Below are positions 6,876 through 12,885 of a DNA stretch of 12,885 nt, in pieces. The translations under genes were made by a program, and so were the position numbers. The notes beneath the pieces are model-generated. The model was not told the DNA's origin. It did not search any database and saw only the letters and a program-made list of their open reading frames with translations. The stretch spans positions 1-12,885 of the forward strand of contig JAUWZR010000048.1 of NCBI GenBank assembly GCA_030615235.1, read 5' to 3'. Within the stretch, counting starts at the first letter, position 1; each line of letters opens with the position of its first letter. Origin of the DNA: Promethearchaeota archaeon. GTDB lineage: Archaea; Asgardarchaeota; Lokiarchaeia; Sigyniarchaeales; SOKP01.

Positions 6876-7163
6876 ACCGAATATAATGATTCAAATAAAA
6901 AAAGTCCGAAATGGAAAGTTATTTGAGGAATTCTCTGCGAGAGGTGGGTTTAACATAACTATTGATTACCTTTTATAGGAAAAAAGTTGATGTATTGAAA
7001 TCATTTGAGAGAAAATTTCGCTTGAAACGACTAATTTAAACCTTAAATTACTCATAGTTGCGATTAAATCGCTTGAGGAAGGACTTTTAAACAACTTAGC
7101 GAATGAGATTCTTAGCAATTTAAATATTTAATGAGATTTTTGAAAACAATAATCATCATAGAC
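6876..7163. other. Intergenic region between convergent genes, with two small hairpins
   Basis: These 288 bases lie between two stop codons and have no convincing reading frame on either strand. They contain TAATTTAA (7032-7039) with TTAAATTA (7043-7050), and GCGATT (7060-7065) with AATCGC (7067-7072), both perfect. T tracts suited to termination are a TTTTT on the plus strand at 7137-7141 and a T7 on the minus strand (6903-6897). It probably serves as a two-way terminator zone; a small RNA cannot be excluded. Confidence 0.4.
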
Positions 7164-8264
7164 TTATTTTTTGGTTTGTTGAAAATATCCAACTATTCGC
7201 AGTTTATTCTCGAAACGATTTAGTTCCGTAATAATTCCTTTTAATCCTTCTCCGTTATGGAATACCGATTTATCAAAACGAATTTTCATAGTACCACTTT
7301 TTCCAGGAATGATGTTTTGACCATCAATAAATTTAAAAGGAGAAAGTTTTAACTTTATTAGCCCGTAATACTGGAATCCGTCATTAGATTTAATCATTCC
7401 ACTTTTAGGTTTATAGAATTGACTAACAAAAATTTCGGCTTCTATTTCTTTTTCCTGCTTAAAGATGCCAGGAGTAACAATGATGTTGTCGCGGCTTATA
7501 TCTCTGGGGGAAATATTACCTTTTAGGGCGAGACCTACTCTATCACCTTCATAAGCGACTTTGAAGTTTCTATCGTGTTTTTGAATACTTCTAATTATAA
7601 CTTTCTTTACGGTCGATTCATAACCCGTTATTTCTAACATCTGACCACTATGGACTTCGCCTTGTTTTACAATTCCAAGAATAACGGTCCCTATTCCTTT
7701 AACAGGAAATACGTGGTCAACTAACACCTCAGTGTTTCCTTCGTTAACGTTAGTTAGCTGTAGAAACTCATTCCCAAGCTCCACAATTATTCTTTTTAGA
7801 TTTTCATAATCTTGTTTGGCTTTAAGTTCGAAAATTTGTACGTTTTTCAGACTGGTACTCTCCAAAATCGTCCTAACTTTCTTTCTCGTCTCAAGTAATT
7901 TCCAATTCGTATTTGAATTTATTCCAGCTATTACTACCAAAACTTTAGTTCTATATAACTTTGAAAATATATCCATTCCAACTAATATTTCTCCAACTGA
8001 GGCATTTAATCCAATGTTTAAATCTATAGCGAGAACATGAATATTAGATATAGCTAAAGTTTGTAAAAGCGGTTTAATTTTTTCGGGATAGTCGATTGGA
8101 GTTAAACCACAAAACACTTGATTTAGGCTTACATCCAAGCGATTGTAAAATAGAATATCTGACTTTGTCCCTGGGGAACCTAACGCTTGTCCTATTAGAT
8201 TATTAATATCAAAATTATCCCCTAAGATTCCCACAATAAAATTTCTTTCAATTGCTTCACTCAT
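7164..8264 (-). CDS. SelB/EF-Tu-like translation-factor homologue with degenerate GTPase domain
   Basis: The 366-residue protein has the three-domain plan of EF-Tu/SelB elongation factors. Residues 8-170 occupy the place of the GTPase domain but have lost its motifs: the P-loop site reads GILGDNFDINNL with no GK(S/T), the DxPGH site reads PIDYPEKI (56-63), and the NKxD site reads AGINSN (113-118). Domain II is well kept (182-262), with VDHVFPVKGIGTVILGIV, RSIQKH and GDRVGLALKGN, the usual SelB/EF-Tu pattern. Domain III fills 264-366. The length fits EF-Tu without the extra SelB C-terminal domain. It should not hydrolyse GTP by the normal mechanism. A family of archaeal SelB-like proteins with lost GTPase motifs is known (aSelBL), and this matches it in outline. 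Its role is uncertain; tRNA or ribosome binding is inferred from domains II and III. It is divergent from the phosphatase gene, 143 bases away. Confidence 0.85.
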   Translation of the reverse strand: MSEAIERNFIVGILGDNFDINNLIGQALGSPGTKSDILFYNRLDVSLNQVFCGLTPIDYPEKIKPLLQTLAISNIHVLAIDLNIGLNASVGEILVGMDIFSKLYRTKVLVVIAGINSNTNWKLLETRKKVRTILESTSLKNVQIFELKAKQDYENLKRIIVELGNEFLQLTNVNEGNTEVLVDHVFPVKGIGTVILGIVKQGEVHSGQMLEITGYESTVKKVIIRSIQKHDRNFKVAYEGDRVGLALKGNISPRDISRDNIIVTPGIFKQEKEIEAEIFVSQFYKPKSGMIKSNDGFQYYGLIKLKLSPFKFIDGQNIIPGKSGTMKIRFDKSVFHNGEGLKGIITELNRFENKLRIVGYFQQTKK

Positions 8265-8354
8265 TTGTCTTGTTAAATATTCTAAACATCAAAAACTTTT
8301 TGGAATCACGCTTGAATAAATAAAAGTAACCGTAATCACGCTCCATTAAAAAAA

Positions 8355-8382
8355 ATTTATTAATATATTGCGAATTTATTCA
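8355..8382 (+). promoter_or_regulatory. TATA-like promoter region of the phosphoesterase gene
   Basis: TTTATTAATATA (8355-8366), preceded by a run of A, looks like an archaeal promoter box but lies 42 bases before the ATG at 8408. A second candidate, AATTTATTCAC (8372-8382), is at the distance expected for a leaderless transcript. No Shine-Dalgarno sequence is present. I cannot choose between the two. Confidence 0.35.
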
Positions 8383-8407
8383 CTAAAATAATTTTTTTAA
8401 ATTTATT

Positions 8408-9925
8408 ATGCCTCGAAATAGTTTAGTTAATCAAGTAATTTTAATAATTATTGATGATGTTCGAGCCTCCCATCTTTTTGATTTAATTAAGCAAAATAAA
8501 CTACCTAATATAGCTCAACTTGCTGAGAATGGAATTTCGTGCCAAAATTGTATTACTTCTTTTCCGAGTATTACATACCCTTGTTACACTAACATAGTTA
8601 TTGGATCTTATTCTGGATACTATCCTATAGAAGGAAGTGGAATACCAATGTATCATTGGGTTGGAAGAACTGACACTCCATCAGAAGGAAAAAAATTTCC
8701 AATTATCCGACATGGCGGAAAGGGAAGCCATATCCTAAAATTTAATAGTGATTTAGGACCAAATTGTCAGACAATTTTTGAACAAGCGGGAGAAGGAAAT
8801 TTTCTAAGCTCATTGAACCTTTTTAATCGAGGATCGGTATTGATTCCCCCAATAGAATACACTACTCAATCAATCTTAAAAGGGATTGAAGAAATATATA
8901 AAGATCCAAAAAAAATCTTTTCAAACAAAGAAGTACCAAAAGTAACAGTTGCTTATATACCAAAAACAGACGACCTTATGCATAAAAAAGGATTTACTCA
9001 TCCAAAATATATTAATGAAATTATTAAATGCGATGAATCTATTGGCCTATTAATTAAAATGTTAAAGGAAAAGGGGTATCTTGACTCGACTGCGATTGGA
9101 ATTATTTCAGATCATGGAAATTATAAAACAGAAAAATTGTATGACATTGAACCTTATTTTAAAGAAAAGGATTTAATGCAATATATACCTAGAAAAGGAT
9201 TTGGTGATTTCGATGCTACAATGGGTTCTGTTGGATTTTTCAACTTTCCAGGGAAAGATTGGCATCATCATCCAACTACTAAACAATTAAAAGAATTTAT
9301 TCCAAGTGGTTCAAGTAAGACGAAATTGAATTTATTTGAAACTTTATGGAAAATTCCGGGTGTGAAAATGATGTACTACCGAGACGATAATAACACGCCT
9401 GACAAAGGGATAATATATCTGGAACATCTAAACGAAAAATCAGGAAAAATTTCAAAAAACATTATTGAATACGAAGGGCATGGAAAAAATCAACGAACAA
9501 AATATATTATTGATGAAAAAGATTTATACAAATACGAAGCCTACGAAGAATCCGCTGTGCTTTTAGATAATAAAGCTCATAATATTGATGATTGGTTAGA
9601 AGGAACGAATAAAATTGATTTTCCTATAATGGTAGATCAAATCCCTCGCTATTTTAAGAATCCACGTTCTTGCGATATTATGATATCCACGGTTGGTGAA
9701 TATGGATTTGGTTATGAACATGGAAAATCTTTACCAAATTCTCCATACTCTCACGATGTAGGACTTAAAAAGACGATGACCGTGCCATTCATCATAGGAG
9801 GTTCTCCAAACATCCCTAAATTGGAATTCTCATATTGCAAAACTACTGATATGGTTCCAACGCTTTTAAATTTGTTAGGAGAAAAGCCCCATTACAGCGT
9901 TGTTGGAAAATCTGTTTTTGATTAA
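8408..9925 (+). CDS. Alkaline-phosphatase-superfamily phosphodiesterase/pyrophosphatase-like enzyme
   Basis: This 505-residue protein is a two-metal phosphoester hydrolase of the nucleotide pyrophosphatase/phosphodiesterase (NPP) type. The full ligand set can be placed: D16 in LIIIDDVRASH, the nucleophile T56 in FPSITYP, D188 and H192 in TDDLMHKKG, D235 and H236 in ISDHGN, and a last histidine H449 in YSHDVG. The N-terminal line (PNIAQLAENGISC, then FPSITYP) is the standard family opening. About 210 residues lie between DHG and the last histidine, a large cap or insert rich in charged residues. There is no signal peptide or transmembrane helix, so it should act in the cytosol, unlike most NPP enzymes. 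The substrate cannot be told; nucleotide, phospholipid or sugar phosphodiesters are possible. It lies 95 bases upstream of the alpha-mannosidase on the same strand, which suggests glycan or glycolipid turnover but does not prove it. Confidence 0.85.
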   Translation: MPRNSLVNQVILIIIDDVRASHLFDLIKQNKLPNIAQLAENGISCQNCITSFPSITYPCYTNIVIGSYSGYYPIEGSGIPMYHWVGRTDTPSEGKKFPIIRHGGKGSHILKFNSDLGPNCQTIFEQAGEGNFLSSLNLFNRGSVLIPPIEYTTQSILKGIEEIYKDPKKIFSNKEVPKVTVAYIPKTDDLMHKKGFTHPKYINEIIKCDESIGLLIKMLKEKGYLDSTAIGIISDHGNYKTEKLYDIEPYFKEKDLMQYIPRKGFGDFDATMGSVGFFNFPGKDWHHHPTTKQLKEFIPSGSSKTKLNLFETLWKIPGVKMMYYRDDNNTPDKGIIYLEHLNEKSGKISKNIIEYEGHGKNQRTKYIIDEKDLYKYEAYEESAVLLDNKAHNIDDWLEGTNKIDFPIMVDQIPRYFKNPRSCDIMISTVGEYGFGYEHGKSLPNSPYSHDVGLKKTMTVPFIIGGSPNIPKLEFSYCKTTDMVPTLLNLLGEKPHYSVVGKSVFD

Positions 9926-9974
9926 TCTTAGTTAAAACAGAATATTAATAAAATTTAAAATTTTCAATCCTTTG

Positions 9975-9985
9975 TTTTTATAATT
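9975..9985 (+). promoter_or_regulatory. TATA-like box before the mannosidase gene
   Basis: TTTTTATAATT lies about 36-46 bases before the preferred ATG at 10021. A transcript beginning about 25 bases further would have a leader of roughly 15 bases. This suggests the mannosidase can be transcribed apart from the phosphoesterase gene. Confidence 0.35.
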
Positions 9986-10020
9986 AGGAAACTAAATTAA
10001 ATTTGTTTATTGATTTTAAA

Positions 10021-12810
10021 ATGAAAGCTAATCATATAATTATCGTCCCGGAAACACACTGGGACCGAGAGTGGTACCTTCCTTTCCAAGAATATAGGGC
10101 GAAATTAGTTCTTTTAATGGATAAACTTCTTGACATCTTAAGGAGAGATCCAGATTACAAAAATTTTACTCTCGATGGTCAAACTATCCCCTTAGAGGAT
10201 TACCTTGAAGTTCGTCCAGATCGTGAAGATGAAATAAAAAAATATGTTAAAGAGAAAAGGTTATCTATCGGTCCAATGTATATTTTACCCGACGAATTTT
10301 TGGTTTCTGGAGAATCTCTAATAAGAAATTTGCTTATCGGCTACCAAATTGCTAGAAAATTTGGAAGAGTTATGAAAGCAGGTTACATTCCAGATCCTTT
10401 TGGGCATATTGCTCAAATACCACAAATTCTTAAAGGGTTCGAAATTCCTTCCGTTTTGTTTTGGCGAGGTTTTGGAAATGAATTTGAAGCCCAAAATTTA
10501 AACCTCGAATTTTTATGGAATTCCCCGGGTAACTCTAGCACCATATTAGCTATATTTTTGAAGTTAAGTTATGGTTCGGTTGCAGATTTGAATTTAAAAC
10601 CTAAATCAGGTAAATTTAAATCAGCACTTCATAAAATTAAAAGAGTAATCACAAAACTTGAAGAATTTACAGCAACTCCCTATGTACTTTTAAATAGTGG
10701 TTCAGATCATCACGAAGCAAAACCTGAGATTCCGGTAATAGTAAAGCAATGGAACGATTTGTATCCTGATAGGGTTTTAGAACAAAACGATTTCGAATAC
10801 TATGTAGACAAGGTTTTAAGCTATAATCCTAAATTAAAATCATTTCAAGGTGAATTGAGGGGCGGAAAATACGCTCATTTACTTTCTGGAGTTTTTTCAG
10901 CTCGTATGTGGATTAAACAGAGAAATACAGCTATCGAATATTTGTATGAAAAGTACGCAGAGCCAATTTCTGCTATTACTTGGGCACTCGATAAATATAA
11001 GAAATTTCACTATCCTAAAGATTATATTCTAACGGGTTTGAAATGGCTCATTAAAAATCATCCTCATGACTCTATTTGTGGCTGTTCAATTGACCAAGTA
11101 CACGATGAAATGGAAACAAGATTTGATTGGGCAGAACAAATCGGTCATGAAGTTTTCAAAAACACGATGATATATTTGTACGATTTAATTTCGATTAACG
11201 ATGAAGATGGAAAAATTCCCATAATAATTTTTAACCCTCTTCCCTGGAAAAGGAAGGATATAGCTAATTTCAATGTTCTATCTAACATTAAAAAAGCTGG
11301 TTTCAAATCCCCAGAAGATTTTAAGATTATTGATTCAGATGATGTCAATATTCCGTATCAGATCGTTCAAAGTGAAGAAGAACCCAGGTATAAAGTTGTC
11401 AATTCCATCAGTTATTATTGTTCATTTTTAGCCGAAGTGCCTGCTTGTGGATACAAAGTTTATTATATTGTTCCAGAGGAGAAACCCGAAGAACTCGTTC
11501 TTAGAGAAAACGAATTAAAGCTAAAAATAAACAGTATTGAAAATCAATTCTACCTCATTAATGTAAATTTAAAAGGCCAAATTAATGTTTTTGACAAAAT
11601 TTCAGGGGTATCATATGAAAACATCTGTTTCTTCGAAGATGTAGGAGATTGGGGAGATGAATACGATTTTTCAGGACCACACGAAAATCAAACTGATCTT
11701 AAATTCACTTCAGAAGATTTGAATATTTTGGAAATTTTGCCTTTTATTGATGGCTTAACTCAAAAAACGCTTAAAATTAGAGCAAATTTAAATTTGCCGT
11801 CATCTTTATCGGAGGATAGATATATAAGAGATGAATATCTGGTTTCCAATTTAATCGATATAAGCATCACCCTCTACAAAGACATAAAGCGAATAGATTT
11901 TAAAATTGAGATAGAAAATGCTAGTAAAGATCACAGAATTCGCGTGCTCTTTCCTTCCAAAATCAAATCTAGCAAAGTATATAGCGATGGACACTTTTAT
12001 GTCAATCCTCGAAATGTAGAACTACCCGAAGCTGAGAAATGGGCTCAGAAACCATTACCTACAAACCATCAGAAAGATTTCGTATCAGTTAGTGGTGATT
12101 CAAGAACCTTTTCAGTTCTAAACAAGGGTTTACCAGAATACGAAGCGGTTATTAATGATGACGGTACAATTTCATTAGCAATTACTTTACTTCGCTGTAT
12201 TGAATGGTTGTCGCGACACGACTTCGCTTCGAGAAGAAACAACGCCGGTCCAGACTTAAATACTCCGAAAGCACAATGTATTGGTAAATACACTTTCGAA
12301 CTTTCTCTTGTTATTGAGGATAATAAAGCTGATTGGTTAGCAAGTCAAACCCATATTAGAGGAAAAGAATTCAATAATCCATTTTACGTGATCGCACCTG
12401 CAATTGTGAGAACTTCAATAAGAGCATCTAATAAAATAGTCTTAGCCCCATTTGGGATCATTTCAGCTTTTACAGCTACAAAACGGCAACAAACCCGCCC
12501 CTATTTGCCCTCAGAGCTAAGTTTTTTAGATATTGATAATAAAAATATTGTACTAAGTGCGTTAAAAAAAACGGAAGAAGGTAATGGTTTAATACTTAGA
12601 TTTTATAATATATCGCCAAAAACTGAAGAAACTACGATTTATCTCTGTAATTTCTTAAAGATCGAACAGATAGAAATAGTTAATTTATTAGAGGAGGAAC
12701 CTAAATCTGAAATAAAAGCATCTCTTGAATTTAATTCTGATTGCACATTCACACTAAAAATGGAGCCTCATGTCGTTGTTACTGTTAAGGTAAAAACTCG
12801 TTTGATTTAA
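10021..12810 (+). CDS. GH38 family alpha-mannosidase
   Basis: This 929-residue enzyme should hydrolyse terminal alpha-mannosides with retention, using zinc. It begins with the GH38 hallmark IIIVPETHWDREW, where H13 and D15 are zinc ligands. D125 in YIPDPFGH is the nucleophile and a further ligand, and H349 in NHPHDSICGCSIDQVH is the last ligand. NSGSDHHE (225-232) and GGKYAHLLSGVFSARMW (281-297) are also typical. The catalytic barrel fills about 5-270, a helical bundle follows to about 380, and the remainder is beta-sandwich. The length matches single-chain bacterial and archaeal GH38 enzymes of about 900 residues (MngB, streptococcal type). No signal peptide exists, so it works in the cytosol, on imported or recycled mannosides or on 6-phosphomannosyl-glycerate-like solutes. 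I chose ATG 10021; an in-frame TTG at 10003 would add six residues without match to the family. The gene is the first of a likely operon with the next one. Confidence 0.95.
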   Translation: MKANHIIIVPETHWDREWYLPFQEYRAKLVLLMDKLLDILRRDPDYKNFTLDGQTIPLEDYLEVRPDREDEIKKYVKEKRLSIGPMYILPDEFLVSGESLIRNLLIGYQIARKFGRVMKAGYIPDPFGHIAQIPQILKGFEIPSVLFWRGFGNEFEAQNLNLEFLWNSPGNSSTILAIFLKLSYGSVADLNLKPKSGKFKSALHKIKRVITKLEEFTATPYVLLNSGSDHHEAKPEIPVIVKQWNDLYPDRVLEQNDFEYYVDKVLSYNPKLKSFQGELRGGKYAHLLSGVFSARMWIKQRNTAIEYLYEKYAEPISAITWALDKYKKFHYPKDYILTGLKWLIKNHPHDSICGCSIDQVHDEMETRFDWAEQIGHEVFKNTMIYLYDLISINDEDGKIPIIIFNPLPWKRKDIANFNVLSNIKKAGFKSPEDFKIIDSDDVNIPYQIVQSEEEPRYKVVNSISYYCSFLAEVPACGYKVYYIVPEEKPEELVLRENELKLKINSIENQFYLINVNLKGQINVFDKISGVSYENICFFEDVGDWGDEYDFSGPHENQTDLKFTSEDLNILEILPFIDGLTQKTLKIRANLNLPSSLSEDRYIRDEYLVSNLIDISITLYKDIKRIDFKIEIENASKDHRIRVLFPSKIKSSKVYSDGHFYVNPRNVELPEAEKWAQKPLPTNHQKDFVSVSGDSRTFSVLNKGLPEYEAVINDDGTISLAITLLRCIEWLSRHDFASRRNNAGPDLNTPKAQCIGKYTFELSLVIEDNKADWLASQTHIRGKEFNNPFYVIAPAIVRTSIRASNKIVLAPFGIISAFTATKRQQTRPYLPSELSFLDIDNKNIVLSALKKTEEGNGLILRFYNISPKTEETTIYLCNFLKIEQIEIVNLLEEEPKSEIKASLEFNSDCTFTLKMEPHVVVTVKVKTRLI

Positions 12811-12829
12811 TAATCGTTAAAATGAATAT

Positions 12830-12835
12830 AAGGAG
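12830..12835 (+). promoter_or_regulatory. Ribosome binding site AAGGAG of the right-edge gene
   Basis: AAGGAG lies 11 bases before the ATG at 12847 and 20 bases past the mannosidase stop. It is the only Shine-Dalgarno sequence in the window at plausible spacing, and it marks this gene as an internal member of a transcript. Confidence 0.65.
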
Positions 12836-12846
12836 ATATATAGAAA

Positions 12847-12885
12847 ATGTGGAAATCAAAACTTCTCGAATTTGTTAAACCTTTT
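12847..12885 (+). CDS. Start of a gene cut by the right edge (13 codons)
   Basis: Reading MWKSKLLEFVKPF, this frame begins at ATG 12847 and stays open to the window edge. An in-frame TAG lies six bases before the ATG, so no earlier start exists, and an AAGGAG is placed before it. A competing ATG at 12822 stops after 18 codons. It follows the mannosidase by 36 bases on the same strand, so the two are probably co-transcribed. Thirteen residues are too few to name a product. Confidence 0.7.
   Translation, partial: MWKSKLLEFVKPF

Noticed and set aside
7156..7163. ATGATGA on the minus strand as box C of a C/D guide RNA
   Set aside because: No CTGA box D is found within the expected 40-70 bases, and no C'/D' pair is visible.
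7816..8040. Open frame on the plus strand inside the SelB-like gene
   Set aside because: It lies antisense within well-supported coding sequence, has no start signal and is not protein-like. The same holds for frames antisense to the methyltransferase (2782-3039), GTPase (5129-5335) and mannosidase (11145-11348 and 12069-12293).
9950..9964. Palindrome AAAATTT-A-AAATTTT as an operator
   Set aside because: It is made only of A and T in a very AT-rich spacer, so chance is the best explanation.
10003..10020. TTG at 10003 as the mannosidase start
   Set aside because: It adds six residues with no family match; ATG 10021 starts close to the GH38 motif, as in relatives.
12822..12878. ATG at 12822 as the start of the right-edge gene
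   Set aside because: That frame stops after 18 codons, and the AAGGAG falls inside it and is positioned for the ATG at 12847.
1..12885. CRISPR array, tRNA, rRNA or insertion sequence
   Set aside because: No regularly spaced repeats, no tRNA T-loop motif with a cloverleaf around it, no rRNA-like stretch and no transposase were found.

Overview
This is an AT-rich window from an archaeal chromosome, most likely an Asgard archaeon of the Lokiarchaeia type. The main reason is a Ras-superfamily small GTPase fused behind a roadblock/longin-like domain. Other support comes from two tandem seven-helix membrane proteins with a longin-like tail, a SelB-like protein whose GTPase motifs have decayed, TATA-like AT boxes close to start codons, and few Shine-Dalgarno sites. 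The lineage is inferred from protein style, not from a marker gene. I see no rRNA, tRNA, CRISPR array, transposase or integrase.

Left part (1-2506): two minus-strand paralogues encode a seven-helix membrane region followed by a cytosolic longin/roadblock-like domain. The first runs off the left edge. A 296-base divergent spacer to the right carries a perfect 10+10 inverted repeat. Middle-left (2507-4632): an Eco57I/TaqI-type N6-adenine DNA methyltransferase with a four-cysteine zinc ribbon in its target-recognition half and no visible nuclease. It meets, tail to tail, a 63-residue helical protein of unknown role. Middle (4863-6875): the roadblock-GTPase fusion, then a beta-rich protein with an aspartate-rich loop that I cannot assign. 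The spacer between them has two mutually exclusive hairpins and a Shine-Dalgarno-like sequence with no start codon at usable distance.

Right part (7164-12885): a minus-strand SelB/EF-Tu-like protein lacking a usable P-loop, then on the plus strand an alkaline-phosphatase-superfamily metallo-phosphoesterase, a GH38 alpha-mannosidase and the first 13 codons of another gene. The last two look like one transcript, since the second has a clear ribosome binding site 36 bases after the mannosidase stop. None of the enzymes has a signal peptide, so phosphoester and mannoside breakdown or recycling in the cytosol is the natural reading.

Frequent strand switches suggest mostly short transcription units. 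The most interesting possible link is that three proteins here carry small longin/roadblock-like domains: two attached to seven-helix membrane proteins and one to a GTPase. These domains typically pair with each other and with GTPases in eukaryotic and Asgard regulators, so a membrane-receptor-to-small-GTPase pathway is a testable idea. It is inference only.
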